Counted from the stretch's first letter, positions 1 to 7,899 are shown. The stretch: 39,840 nt of DNA from an uncultured Rhodospirillales bacterium (GCA_902825855.1 CADECW010000060.1:1-39840), one strand, 5' to 3'. The notes: generated by a model not told the origin, from the sequence alone. A program made the numbers and translations.

Positions 1-54
1 CTGTTCGGCGACGCGCTGCGGGACGCGATCGATCCGAAGCTGCGGGATCGCTGA
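1..54 (+). CDS. C-terminal end of an oligopeptide/dipeptide-type ABC transporter permease (partial)
   Basis: The first 17 codons of the window read through in frame to a TGA at 52-54. They encode LFGDALRDAIDPKLRDR, which matches the usual end of DppC/OppC inner-membrane permeases (GDxLRDxLDPrLR). The rest of the gene lies left of the window, so membrane topology and partners cannot be seen. The family moves peptides, or other substrates in broad-substrate paralogues, across the inner membrane as half of a permease heterodimer. The assignment rests on a short but characteristic tail. The gene converges on the TRAP operon that ends at 184. Confidence 0.6.
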   Translation: MFGDALRDAIDPKLRDR

Positions 55-67
55 CGACGTTCGCACC

Positions 68-104
68 GACGGCGCGGGCGGCTTTGGCGCTGCCCCGCGC
101 CGTC
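68..104. terminator. GC-rich hairpin between convergent genes
   Basis: There is an 11-bp perfect inverted repeat: GACGGCGCGGG (68-78) and CCCGCGCCGTC (94-104), with a 15-nt loop. It lies between the end of the ABC permease (54) and the end of dctM (184). It has no T-run on either side, so it is not a canonical intrinsic terminator. It could block 3' exonuclease or assist Rho-dependent ends of both converging transcripts. Confidence 0.4.
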
Positions 105-183
105 AACGAACACGCGCTCAACCATGGCGGCGCACCGCAGCCGTCGAAGGGTTCCAGTCAAAGTCCCTGCCTGCGCAGAGCCC

Positions 184-1521
184 TCAGCGCAGCGACCGCG
201 GCAGCCAGAGCACGATGTCGGGAAAGGCGATGACGATGACGAGGCAGATCACCTGGATGATCATGAAGTCGCCCATCCCGCGGTAGATCATACCGAGGCT
301 CCACTGCGGTACGACATTGCGCAGGTAGTACGCAGACATCGCCACGGGAGGAGACAGGAAGGCCGTCTGCAGGTTCACCGCGGTCAGCGCGCCGAACCAG
401 ATCAGCAGCTCGAGCTTGCTCATGCCGAGCTGCAGGGTTTCGACCACGGGCAGCACGATCGGCAGGAACACCAGCACGATCGCCGGCCATTCGAACGGCC
501 AGCCGAGCAGGAAGATGGCGATCATGATGACGATCAGCTTCCAGATGTCGGGCAGCGGGATCGCCGCCAGGGTCTGGGTGATTACCTGCGCCGTCCCAAG
601 CTTGGTGAAGACCGCCCCGAACACGTTGGAGGCGACAGCAAGGAGAATCACCACACCCGCCGTCATCATGGTCATGACGGCGGCGTTCTTCAGCACCTTG
701 AGCGACAGCTTGCCGTAGAGCAGCGCCAGCAACGTCGCACCGCTGGCGCCGCAGGCTGCCGCCTCGGTGGGCGTTGCCATGCCAGCCAGGATGGTGCCCA
801 GCGTGAAGCCGATCAGCAACGCCAGCGGCAGCACGCCGACGACGAACTCGCGGATCAGCTGGATAGGGTCGGTGACGCGGTCCTCCTTGGGTACCGGCGG
901 CCCGAGCCTCGGATCGATGAAGCTGCGGCCGAGCGTATAGACGATATACAGGATGGCCAGCAGGAAGCCGGGACCGAAGGCGGCGGAGTACAGCAGGTTC
1001 ACCGGCACGCCCATGGTCGGACCCATGACCACCAGCATGACCGACGGCGGAATGAGGATCCCCAGCGTCCCGCCGGCGGCGATCGCGCCCGACGACAGCC
1101 GGGCATCGTAGCCCGCCTTGATCATCATGGGCGCGGCCATGATGCCGAGCACTGTCACCGCTGCGCCGACGATTCCGGTCGCCATGGCGAAGATCGTGGC
1201 GGTCAGGATCACCGCCAGGTAGAGCGAGCCGCGCACCGGAGCCAGCAGGTTGCGCAGGGCGCCGAACAGCCGTTCCATCAAGCCGGCCTGCTCGGTCATG
1301 AAGCCCATGAAGATGAACAGCGGCACCGCAGGGAACACCTCGTCCTTCATCGTCCCCCAGATCTGCAGGTAGGCGAGGTTGAAGGTGAGCTCGGCGCCCA
1401 GTCCGAGGCAGCCGAACAGCAGGCCGAGGAACAGCAGGGTGAAGGAGATGGGGAAACCCACGAAGATGACCGTGATCATGCCGAACAGCATGACCAGGCC
1501 GAGGATCTGGTCGCCGGTCAT
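184..1521 (-). CDS. TRAP transporter large permease (DctM family)
   Basis: This 445-residue, very hydrophobic protein is the large (about 12-helix) membrane subunit of a TRAP transporter, which couples uptake of a carboxylate-type substrate to an ion gradient. It carries the DctM signature GTLGILIPPS at residues 151-160 and a repeat-like hydrophobic organisation on either side. The start is the ATG at 1521, inside an ATGA overlap with dctQ (1518-1521), which implies translational coupling. A longer reading frame upstream adds only an Arg/Pro-rich non-membrane stretch that overlaps dctQ, and I rejected it. It is the last gene of dctP-dctQ-dctM. The substrate is unknown; the binding protein belongs to the mannitol/chloroaromatic-like class. 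Confidence 0.93.
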   Translation of the reverse strand: MTGDQILGLVMLFGMITVIFVGFPISFTLLFLGLLFGCLGLGAELTFNLAYLQIWGTMKDEVFPAVPLFIFMGFMTEQAGLMERLFGALRNLLAPVRGSLYLAVILTATIFAMATGIVGAAVTVLGIMAAPMMIKAGYDARLSSGAIAAGGTLGILIPPSVMLVVMGPTMGVPVNLLYSAAFGPGFLLAILYIVYTLGRSFIDPRLGPPVPKEDRVTDPIQLIREFVVGVLPLALLIGFTLGTILAGMATPTEAAACGASGATLLALLYGKLSLKVLKNAAVMTMMTAGVVILLAVASNVFGAVFTKLGTAQVITQTLAAIPLPDIWKLIVIMIAIFLLGWPFEWPAIVLVFLPIVLPVVETLQLGMSKLELLIWFGALTAVNLQTAFLSPPVAMSAYYLRNVVPQWSLGMIYRGMGDFMIIQVICLVIVIAFPDIVLWLPRSLR

Positions 1522-2069
1522 AGTTCGAGCTTCTCCTGGTGGACGAGGAACTGGCCGGTGCGGGCCGCCCACAGGCTCTTCATCAGCTCGGAGATGCCCT
1601 GGATGAACAGCAGCAGGCAGGCCAGCGGGATCACGCCACGCAACGGCCACAGGACCGGCTGCCACGACGTGGTGTTCGACCGCTCATTGATCGACAGCGA
1701 GTAGAAGAAATCGTCGACGCTGATCCAGAACAACACGATCATGGTCGGCAGGAAGAACAGGACGTAGCCGAAGGAGTCGATCATGCCCTTGGTGCGGTCG
1801 GTGAAGGCCTCCCACAGCATGTCGGTTCGGACATGCGCGCCCTTGGACAAGGCGTAAGCCGCACCCAGCATGAACATCGCGCCGTACGATTGCGTGGTGG
1901 TGTCGAGCGCCCACTCGGTTGGCTCGCCGAGCCCGTAGCGCGAGATCACTTCCCAGGTGTTGGCGCCGATCAGCGGCAAATTGAGCAGGCAGAACACGTA
2001 CGCGGTGTACTCGGTGAACTTGTCGATGCCCCGTATGGTCGCCAGGTACGCAGGTGACGGCGTCGCCAT
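1518..2069 (-). CDS. TRAP transporter small permease (DctQ family)
   Basis: This is a 183-residue membrane protein with four predicted hydrophobic segments, the usual form of the small TRAP permease that pairs with DctM. The stretch YALSKGAHVRTD near residue 80 is the conserved G(G/A)HxRxD-type DctQ motif in the second helix. The start at 2069 (MATPSPAYL) is chosen because a GGGGGGAG Shine-Dalgarno lies immediately upstream; a start 14 codons earlier would run into the hairpin region after dctP. It follows dctP by 87 bp, with a strong hairpin in the gap, and overlaps dctM by 4 bp. Confidence 0.92.
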   Translation of the reverse strand: MATPSPAYLATIRGIDKFTEYTAYVFCLLNLPLIGANTWEVISRYGLGEPTEWALDTTTQSYGAMFMLGAAYALSKGAHVRTDMLWEAFTDRTKGMIDSFGYVLFFLPTMIVLFWISVDDFFYSLSINERSNTTSWQPVLWPLRGVIPLACLLLFIQGISELMKSLWAARTGQFLVHQEKLEL

Positions 2070-2112
2070 GGACTCCCCCCGAACTTCCAGTGGCAAGATT
2101 GTCGAGAACAAA

Positions 2113-2148
2113 GCAAAGCCCGCTGCGCTCGAGCGAAGCGGGCTTTGC
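2113..2148 (-). terminator. Attenuator/terminator-like hairpin between dctP and dctQ
   Basis: A 12-bp perfect inverted repeat (2113-2124 with 2137-2148, arms GCAAAGCCCGCT and AGCGGGCTTTGC) surrounds a loop that itself contains the palindrome CGCTCGAGCG. Read on the minus strand, it starts 8 nt after the dctP stop codon and is followed by TTTGTT. Such inter-cistronic stem-loops commonly protect or terminate the upstream message, so the periplasmic binding protein is made in excess of the permeases. The U-run is weak, so partial read-through into dctQM is expected. Confidence 0.65.
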
Positions 2149-2156
2149 CTGAGGTT

Positions 2157-3281
2157 TTACTTCTTGTCCGGCCAGTAGTGGTCGGCCGCGATCGCGTAGG
2201 GCGGGAAGTAGACCTTCTTCATCGGCACGGTGACCGACGCCCACTTCTTCTGCGATTCATAGACTTCCTTGAATACCGGGTTCTTCTCGGCCTCGCGCGC
2301 CGCGACGCGGTCCCAGGCGGCGAGGAACTCCTTCAGGATGTCGGGTGGCGTGAACATGACGTTGACGCCGTGCTTGGTCTTGAACTCCTCGACCGCCTCG
2401 GCGTTGAGCCGCTGCCACTTGGCCCAGTGCCAGAACAGGGTCTCCCAGGCGACGGTCTTGATCAGTTCCTGGTCGGCCGGGCTGAAGCCGTTCCAGACGT
2501 CGAGGTTGATCATCAACTCGCCGATCGAGACCGGCTCATGCAGCGACGGCGCGTAGTGCCACTTCCAGATCGTGTGGAAGCCGAACTTCAGGTCGTCGAT
2601 GCCGCCCACCCATTCGGCGCAATCGATCACGCCGCGCTCGGCGGCCGGCATGATCTCTCCGCCCGGCATATTGACCGTGCGCATGCCCATCTCGTTGAAC
2701 ACTTCCTGGGCAATGCCGGTCTCGCGGCAGCGCATGCCCTTGAAGTCCTGCACGTTGTCGATCTTCTTCTTGAACCAGCCGAGCGCCTGCGGGCTCTGGG
2801 TGTGCATGGGGATGGAGATGACGTTCATCTTCATCGTTTCGCGGTAGAATTTCTGCATCATGTCGAAGCCGCCGCCGTGCCACATCCAGCTCATGAAATC
2901 GATGTGGTCCATGCCCCACGGGCCGGCCGGCCCGCCGGTGAACAGAATTGCCGCCTTGTTGCGGCCGACCCAGTAGCCGGGCCAGCTGTGGGCGCCGTCG
3001 ATGACCTTCTTGTGGGTGGCGTCGAGCACCTCGAAGGGCGGCACGATCTGGCCGCCCGGCAGAGCTTCCATCTTGATGCGGCCTCCGGTGACGACTTCGA
3101 GCCGCTTGCCGAATGCCTGCATCTGGTCGAAGGCCTGCGAAGAAGCCGGCCAACTGGTCTGGATTTTCAGCGTTTTGGTCGGCGCCTGTTGGGCCGACAC
3201 TGGTTGCGACTGTGCGTACGCAGGAACGGAGATCATTGCCGACACGGCCAGAACCGCAAGTCCCGACAGGAACCTGGTCAT
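2157..3281 (-). CDS. TRAP transporter substrate-binding protein (DctP family)
   Basis: This 374-residue periplasmic binding protein starts with a clear Sec signal peptide (hydrophobic core residues 5-20, AYA-Q cleavage near 23-24). The mature part begins TKTLKIQTSWPASSQAF, the first strand of TRAP binding proteins. It also has the family region FKGMRCRETGIAQEVFNEMG near residue 180, which holds the conserved Arg that binds the substrate carboxylate, and the GVIDCAEW segment. Its long form and the W-rich middle (MSWMWHGGGF, WVGGIDDLKFGFHTIWKWHY) resemble the TtmP/DctP-like mannitol/chloroaromatic group rather than classic C4-dicarboxylate DctP. An AGGGAGGA ribosome-binding site precedes the ATG. 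It is the first gene of the operon. Confidence 0.92.
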   Translation of the reverse strand: MTRFLSGLAVLAVSAMISVPAYAQSQPVSAQQAPTKTLKIQTSWPASSQAFDQMQAFGKRLEVVTGGRIKMEALPGGQIVPPFEVLDATHKKVIDGAHSWPGYWVGRNKAAILFTGGPAGPWGMDHIDFMSWMWHGGGFDMMQKFYRETMKMNVISIPMHTQSPQALGWFKKKIDNVQDFKGMRCRETGIAQEVFNEMGMRTVNMPGGEIMPAAERGVIDCAEWVGGIDDLKFGFHTIWKWHYAPSLHEPVSIGELMINLDVWNGFSPADQELIKTVAWETLFWHWAKWQRLNAEAVEEFKTKHGVNVMFTPPDILKEFLAAWDRVAAREAEKNPVFKEVYESQKKWASVTVPMKKVYFPPYAIAADHYWPDKK

Positions 3282-3594
3282 CGTTAATCCTCCCTTTTGA
3301 GCGCTTTCCTCCCTTGTTTACGCAAGCCCCGGATTAAGTGTTCGGGGTGACCACGCGTACGCTGGAACGCCACAATGCTAAAATCGACGAACCGCGACTC
3401 TGCTGGATTTCACCAGTCCTCTTTAACTTCTACCTCGGATCGCGCCCCACGGGAAGTCGCGTCCTCGTTGCGATGGCCGACGAACCAACAACCTTGCGTC
3501 AAAGTCCGCCCGACACAGGCATCCGGCGCAGATCGGCATCTCTGTTTCTCACTTCTCAATTGCCTGGGAATTCTGCGCTTTCTACGATCTGCCG
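3282..3594. other. Divergent intergenic region (313 bp), no gene supported
   Basis: This gap separates the divergent dctP and FAD hydroxylase genes and must hold both promoters. Short reading frames cross it (for example 3338-3598), but they have no ribosome-binding site, no recognisable domain and mixed low-complexity composition, so I call none. A weak inverted repeat CCCCGGA/TTCGGGG (3327-3347) lies near dctP. I see no convincing regulator operator. Confidence 0.5.
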
Positions 3595-5280
3595 GTGAAA
3601 AACCGGGGAAGCACGCCGTTGCCTGCCTATGACGTGATCGTTGCCGGCGCCGGGCCGGTGGGTCTGACCCTCACCATCGACCTCGGCCGGCGCGGCATTC
3701 GCTGCCTGCTGATCGAGCGCAGCCCGACCACGCTTCCCTATCCGAAGATGGACCGGTCGAACGCGCGCACCATGGAGTTCTATCGCCGCCTCGGCATCGC
3801 CGATCGGGTGCGGGCGCTGGGTTATCCGGCCGACAACCCCATGGACGTATTCCTGACCACTCGGCTGAGCGATCCGCCGATCGCGGTGCTGAAGTATCCC
3901 TCGGTGGGGGAGCGCCGCAAACAGATCGCCGAGAGTCCGAACGGCGCCTTCCTGCTGGAGCCCTACCAGCTGGTGTCACAGAACAAGCTCGAGCCGCTGT
4001 TGAAGGAGGTGGCCGAGGCGACGCCCAACGTCACAGTGCGCTACGGCTGCGGGCTGGAGGACTTCGTTCAGGACGACGATGGCGTGACGGTGCAGGCCCG
4101 CACCGTTTCCGGCGCGCGCGAGGAGTTGCGGGCCGGCTATCTCGTTGGCTGCGACGGCGGCGCCAGCACCGTGCGGAAGAAGGCCGGTATCAGGTTGGAA
4201 GGCAAGGGACGCATCCGTGCACTGGTGCAGGTCATCTTCCGCTCCGACGAGCTTTACCGGAAGATCGTCACCGGCCGGGGTCGGCACTACAATTTCGTCG
4301 ATGCCAATGCCTCGACCCTGATCGCGCAGGGCTGCCGCACCGAATTCACCCTGCATACATCGCTGCCGGCCGATACCGACTTCCGGCCCGTGATCCAGGA
4401 GCTGATCGGTTTTCCCTGCACCTTCGAGATCACGCACGTCGTGCCCTGGCACCACAACCTGTTGCTCGCCGAGCGCTATCGCGACCGCCGCGTCTTCCTG
4501 GCCGGCGACGCGGTGCACCTGGTCATCCCGAGCGGCGGGCTCGGCATGAATACCGGTGTCGGCGATGCCTTCGACCTGGCGTGGAAGCTCAGTGGCACGA
4601 TCCATGGTTGGGGAGGACCGGAATTGCTCGACAGCTACCAGCGCGAGCGCCGCCCGATCGGCCGGCGCAACGTCGACGCTGCTGGCTGGGCAGCCGATGG
4701 CGTACCGATCTGGCGCGCCCTGGTGACGCCGGAGGCCTACCACGACACACCAGCCGGCGCGGAGCTGCGTGCCCGGCTTGCCGCGTCGTTCGACGTCGGG
4801 CACCGACGCATGCACGGCATGGTCGGAGTCGAGTCGGGCTATTCCTACGCCGGCTCGCCGCTCATCGCCGACGAACCGGGCAACGTGGCGGAGTGGGAGA
4901 CCAGCCGCTACGACCCCAAGGCGCTGCCTGGCGCGCGCATCCCGCATATGTGGCTCGACGACGGCCGTGCCCTGCAGGACGTCCTCGGCGAGGACTACAC
5001 CCTGCTCGACCTAAAGGGCGACGCCGAGACCGCGTCCCTCGAGACGGCATTCCGCGCCCGCGGGGCGCCACTCGCCGTCATTCGCCGTGACGAGCCGCGA
5101 GTGCGCGGCGTCTACGGCGCGAGTGTCTTCCTGCTACGGCCGGACCTGCACATCGTCTGGCGCGGCAACGGAGCGCCAATTGATGTGGCGGGATTGGCAG
5201 CTCTCGCCACCGGCTGGGTTGGCGGCAGAAAAGGCAATGACGACCGCGCCGATCAGGCACGCGAGGCGCCAGTTTCCTAG
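3595..5280 (+). CDS. FAD-dependent aromatic-ring monooxygenase (PHBH/MhpA-like)
   Basis: This 561-residue group A flavoprotein hydroxylase uses NAD(P)H and O2 to hydroxylate phenolic rings. Visible features are the N-terminal Rossmann motif VAGAGPVGL (residues 16-24), the DG motif in GYLVGCDGGAS (DG at 187-188) and the second FAD motif LAGDAVHLVIPSGGLGMNTG (GD at 304-305). A C-terminal thioredoxin-like domain follows from about residue 450, as in MhpA and phenol-hydroxylase relatives. The start is the GTG at 3595; no Shine-Dalgarno is visible, so translation may be leaderless or weak. It stands alone, divergent from the TRAP operon and convergent with the Rrf2 gene. The exact phenolic substrate cannot be read from sequence. 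Confidence 0.88.
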   Translation: MKNRGSTPLPAYDVIVAGAGPVGLTLTIDLGRRGIRCLLIERSPTTLPYPKMDRSNARTMEFYRRLGIADRVRALGYPADNPMDVFLTTRLSDPPIAVLKYPSVGERRKQIAESPNGAFLLEPYQLVSQNKLEPLLKEVAEATPNVTVRYGCGLEDFVQDDDGVTVQARTVSGAREELRAGYLVGCDGGASTVRKKAGIRLEGKGRIRALVQVIFRSDELYRKIVTGRGRHYNFVDANASTLIAQGCRTEFTLHTSLPADTDFRPVIQELIGFPCTFEITHVVPWHHNLLLAERYRDRRVFLAGDAVHLVIPSGGLGMNTGVGDAFDLAWKLSGTIHGWGGPELLDSYQRERRPIGRRNVDAAGWAADGVPIWRALVTPEAYHDTPAGAELRARLAASFDVGHRRMHGMVGVESGYSYAGSPLIADEPGNVAEWETSRYDPKALPGARIPHMWLDDGRALQDVLGEDYTLLDLKGDAETASLETAFRARGAPLAVIRRDEPRVRGVYGASVFLLRPDLHIVWRGNGAPIDVAGLAALATGWVGGRKGNDDRADQAREAPVS

Positions 5281-5296
5281 GACACGACCACTGCCC

Positions 5297-5308
5297 CGTC
5301 AGCTGACG
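5297..5308. repeat. 12-bp perfect palindrome CGTCAGCTGACG
   Basis: This is a perfect palindrome 16 bp after the stop of the FAD hydroxylase, in the 101-bp gap before the convergent rrf2 end. It has no T-tract. It may be a protein-binding site or chance. Confidence 0.25.
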
Positions 5309-5381
5309 ACACCGCGATTCCAGCGAAGCCGCGCCCCGGAGCGAACATGGGGAACAGGCCATTGACGTCGCGAAGAACTCT

Positions 5382-5810
5382 TCAAGACGCCACGGGAAGA
5401 TCGAACAGGTGAGCCAACTTCGACCGCTGCCTTAGCAAGTCGGCCAATGTATAGCGATCGAGTACCGCCATGAAGGCTGCGAGTGCCTCATTCAGCACGC
5501 CACTCAAACCGCAGGCTGGCGCGATGACGCAGCTGTCACACTCGGCCAGTTCGAATCCCTGCTCCGTCTGCCGTACCACGTCGCCGACATTGATCTTGTC
5601 GGCTGGGCGCGCAAGGCGGAGGCCCCCCGATCGGCCACGGAGAGCCTCGACGTAGCCCGCCTTCCCGAGGTCGTGCGCCACCTTCATCAAGTGGTTCTGC
5701 GAGATGCCATAGGCACGCGCGATCTCGGCGATAGAGCAAACCCGGTCGGGCCGCGCGCCGAGACAGAGCAGCATGCGCATCGAGTAATCGGTATAGCGGG
5801 TCAGGTGCAT
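5382..5810 (-). CDS. Rrf2-family transcriptional repressor, NsrR-like
   Basis: This 142-residue winged-helix regulator begins MHLTRYTDYSMRMLL, the NsrR/Rrf2 N-terminus, with the helix-turn-helix SIAEIARAYGISQNHLMK at residues 26-43 and the wing LRGRSGGLRLARP at 58-69. Three cysteines (C91, C94, C100 in ECDSCVIAPAC) match the [Fe-S] cluster ligands of NsrR, whose cluster reacts with nitric oxide; the C91-C94 spacing is shorter than in E. coli NsrR. The ATG at 5810 follows a strong CAGGAGG site. A longer frame would begin upstream inside the promoter, so I rejected it. It is divergent from the AIDA-repeat/DUF4214 gene across a 127-bp AT-rich region with three ACATGT boxes, which suggests autoregulation and control of that neighbour. 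Confidence 0.88.
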   Translation of the reverse strand: MHLTRYTDYSMRMLLCLGARPDRVCSIAEIARAYGISQNHLMKVAHDLGKAGYVEALRGRSGGLRLARPADKINVGDVVRQTEQGFELAECDSCVIAPACGLSGVLNEALAAFMAVLDRYTLADLLRQRSKLAHLFDLPVAS

Positions 5811-5857
5811 AGGCGCCCTCCTGGATCGATCGTTAAAAAGATATTTTCTATACATGT

Positions 5858-5885
5858 ATTATATTGACATGTAAAATCGCTTCAA
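5858..5885 (-). promoter_or_regulatory. Predicted sigma70 promoter of the rrf2 gene
   Basis: On the minus strand a perfect TATAAT lies at 5863-5858. Sixteen bases upstream of it is TTGAAG (5885-5880), matching the -35 consensus at four of six positions. Transcription would begin near 5851, about 40 nt before the start codon. The element overlaps the ACATGT boxes and the oppositely directed promoter. Confidence 0.6.
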
Positions 5886-5892
5886 ATACATG
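5864..5892 (+). promoter_or_regulatory. Predicted promoter of the AIDA-repeat/DUF4214 gene
   Basis: A perfect TTGACA sits at 5864-5869. With a 17-bp spacer the -10 position falls on TACATG (5887-5892), a poor -10 that is itself part of the third palindromic box. This suggests a promoter needing relief from a bound repressor or help from an activator. The -35 box overlaps the second ACATGT. Confidence 0.5.
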
Positions 5893-5937
5893 TATTCCAG
5901 TTACATTGTTTCGGATCGATACCCAAGGAGCCTTTCC

Positions 5938-7854
5938 ATGACGACTTATACGGCCCCGCCGAATCAAACCGATCTTGTCCTGAATGACGGTGACGCCCTG
6001 AATGTTCTCAGCCAGGGACAGTCCAACTACACGACGATAAACACCGGCGGCGTCGAGAACGTATTCGACGGTGGCTTGTCTCACGGTACGACGGTCTCCG
6101 TTGGCGGCGTCGCAAATGTCTACGGCAGGTCCATCGAGACCGAAATCGACACCGGCGGCGTCGTGAACGTCTACAGCGGAGGCACATCTGTCCGGACGCA
6201 TATCGACGGCGGCGTCCAGTATGTCTTCAACGGTGGCACTACCGGAGACGTCTTCTTCGATGGGCCAAATTCGACCTTGCAACTCGAATCGCTCACGGGA
6301 TTGACGGGCGCCATTGTCCACTGGGGAGTAGGTGAGGTCATTGACCTGGTGAACATCAAGTTGACCGACCTCCACGAATCGGCCGGCGCATTGACGGTGA
6401 CTTACGGAGATCAGTCTGCGACCTACCCGGTGGTGGACCGCCAGGCAGGCACTTTCATTCATGCTGTATCCGATGGTCGAGGCGGCACGAACCTGATCCT
6501 GACGCCTATAGTCGGGGTTCACCCTTCCGACCCACTGGCACTCGGCGATCCGGCGTCACAGATCGAGTCGCTCTATGTTGGTTACTTTGGGCGCGCCGGC
6601 GACCCTGCGGGCCTGACGTATTGGCACGATCAACTGACTGCCAGCCAAGGTAGCCTTGATGCTCTCACGGCCATTGCCGAGAGCTTTTCCAAGCAAGCTG
6701 AAGCGCAGGCTGCCTACCCATTGTTGGCGGATCCGCAACACGCCACACAGGCACAGGTTGCGTCGTTCATAACGTCGCTGTACGAAAACCTGTTCGATCG
6801 CGTACCGGACGCCTCGGGCGCCGAGTATTGGCAGCAGCAGTTCAACGCCAACCTTGGCAACCCACAGGCCGTTGGCAGCTTCATTCTCAGCGTGATCGGC
6901 GGTGCGCAGACCCAAGATGCCGCCACGCTCGCCAACAAGGTAGAGGCTGCGAAGTATTTCTCGGATAAGGTCGGAGCAGAGCATCTGCCATTCGACGCGG
7001 CGGCCGCCACCATGGCCCACACGGCCGTCGACGGCGTCACTTCAGATCCATCGACCGTCCCTGTGGCGGAGTCGATGGTGCGATCATTCATCGATGGCGT
7101 TGCCGGCAAGACGTATACCGCACCCCCAACCCAGCTTCATCTGGTCCTGAACTACGGAGACACCCTGAACGTCCAGGACCATGGTTTGGCCTACGACACG
7201 ACAAGTAACGGCGCCGCAGTGAATGTCTCCGCCGGTGGCGCGATCGTCGGCACGACGATCAATTTTGCCGACGGGAACGCCGGCATTGTGACAGTCTCCG
7301 GCGTCGCCACCGACACGACGATCAACCATGGGCTATTGAATGTCACTGCTGGCGGCACGTCGATCCATGCAACGGTAAATAACTTTGGCGCTCTATGGGT
7401 CGACGGTCTTGCCATCGACACGACAATCAATAATGGCGGCACTCTAGACATCCTTCGTGGCACTGCCACCAACGTCACGTTCGGCGGCCCCGATGCCATC
7501 TTGGCCGTGGTTGGCAATCCCTCGTCACTAACGGGTACCATCAGCAACTGGCAGGTCGGCGATGTCCTCGACTTCATGAACACAGTGGTAAGCGATATCG
7601 ACCACACGGGTAACAAGTTGACGGTGACGTACGGGGACCACACCGCGAGCTATTTGCTGGCGGGTCTGCAAGCAGATACGGAGTTCCAACTTCAGAGTGA
7701 TGGCACTGGAGGCACGAAGCTGATCCTGGTGGAGCAACCGGTCGTGAGCGCACTCGGCACGGGCCTGGGTCAACCGGTGTCGGCCGCATCGGATGAACTC
7801 TTCGTGCAGCTGGTAGGTGTCACACACCATCTCGACCAGGCTGCAATGGCTTGA
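5938..7854 (+). CDS. Secreted/surface protein with duplicated AIDA-type repeats flanking a DUF4214 domain
   Basis: This 638-residue protein has no classical signal peptide and very little Cys. Residues 3-190 and 392-599 are two copies of one module. Each begins TYTAPP and continues into Gly/Val/Asn-rich AIDA-like repeats (NTGGVENVFDGG, DTGGVVNVYSGG; later SAGG, TAGG, NNGG). Each ends with a globular cap: SLTG-x-I-x-x-W-x-VG(E/D)V(I/L)D, then LTVTYGD (152-158, 561-567), then SDGxGGTxLIL. Between them (about 205-345) lie two DUF4214 units, LYVGYFGRAGDPAGLTYW and LYENLFDRVPDASGAEYW. DUF4214 and AIDA repeats occur in large exported, often type I-secreted, surface proteins. The start at 5938 has AAGGAG 7 nt upstream; the frame also opens at 5890, but inside the operator. 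Base composition is clearly less GC-rich than its neighbours. The role is inferred as adhesion or matrix; no enzyme motif is seen. Confidence 0.8.
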   Translation: MTTYTAPPNQTDLVLNDGDALNVLSQGQSNYTTINTGGVENVFDGGLSHGTTVSVGGVANVYGRSIETEIDTGGVVNVYSGGTSVRTHIDGGVQYVFNGGTTGDVFFDGPNSTLQLESLTGLTGAIVHWGVGEVIDLVNIKLTDLHESAGALTVTYGDQSATYPVVDRQAGTFIHAVSDGRGGTNLILTPIVGVHPSDPLALGDPASQIESLYVGYFGRAGDPAGLTYWHDQLTASQGSLDALTAIAESFSKQAEAQAAYPLLADPQHATQAQVASFITSLYENLFDRVPDASGAEYWQQQFNANLGNPQAVGSFILSVIGGAQTQDAATLANKVEAAKYFSDKVGAEHLPFDAAAATMAHTAVDGVTSDPSTVPVAESMVRSFIDGVAGKTYTAPPTQLHLVLNYGDTLNVQDHGLAYDTTSNGAAVNVSAGGAIVGTTINFADGNAGIVTVSGVATDTTINHGLLNVTAGGTSIHATVNNFGALWVDGLAIDTTINNGGTLDILRGTATNVTFGGPDAILAVVGNPSSLTGTISNWQVGDVLDFMNTVVSDIDHTGNKLTVTYGDHTASYLLAGLQADTEFQLQSDGTGGTKLILVEQPVVSALGTGLGQPVSAASDELFVQLVGVTHHLDQAAMA

Positions 7855-7864
7855 GCGGTTTTGC

Positions 7865-7899
7865 CAAGTGGCTTGTCAAGGAAACGCGAAAGCCACTTG
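7865..7899 (+). terminator. Hairpin downstream of the DUF4214 gene (weak terminator candidate)
   Basis: The inverted repeat CAAGTGGCTT (7865-7874) and AAGCCACTTG (7890-7899) has a 15-nt loop and begins 10 nt after the stop codon. No T-run follows, so termination by this element alone is doubtful. The rest of the 258-bp gap to 8113 holds no gene that I can support. Confidence 0.35.

Larger units (their letters stand above)
5850..5896. promoter_or_regulatory. Three ACATGT palindromic boxes (putative Rrf2 operators)
   Basis: ACATGT occurs at 5852-5857, 5867-5872 and 5888-5893. The outer two are embedded in the same 10-bp palindrome ATACATGTAT (5850-5859 and 5886-5895), the third extending to a 12-bp perfect palindrome AATACATGTATT (5885-5896). 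They cover the -10/-35 elements of both divergent promoters, the position expected for an Rrf2 repressor. Assigning them to this regulator is inference from position. Confidence 0.6.

Noticed and set aside
124..1704. Long plus-strand open frame opposite dctM
   Set aside because: It is rich in His, Gln, Asp and Arg with no domain, and is a GC-bias shadow of the membrane protein on the minus strand. Similar mirror frames at 2145-3287, 7927-9729, 21217-22164, 24500-26515, 29263-31611 and 37248-39413 were rejected for the same reason.
3338..3598. Possible small gene upstream of the FAD hydroxylase
   Set aside because: It has no ribosome-binding site, no recognisable motif, and another overlapping frame is equally long. 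It is more likely a promoter region.
5549..5558. GTTCGAATCC, which looks like a tRNA T-loop
   Set aside because: It lies within the Rrf2 coding sequence (reverse strand Gly-Phe-Glu-Leu codons), and no acceptor stem, D-arm or anticodon arm can be drawn around it.
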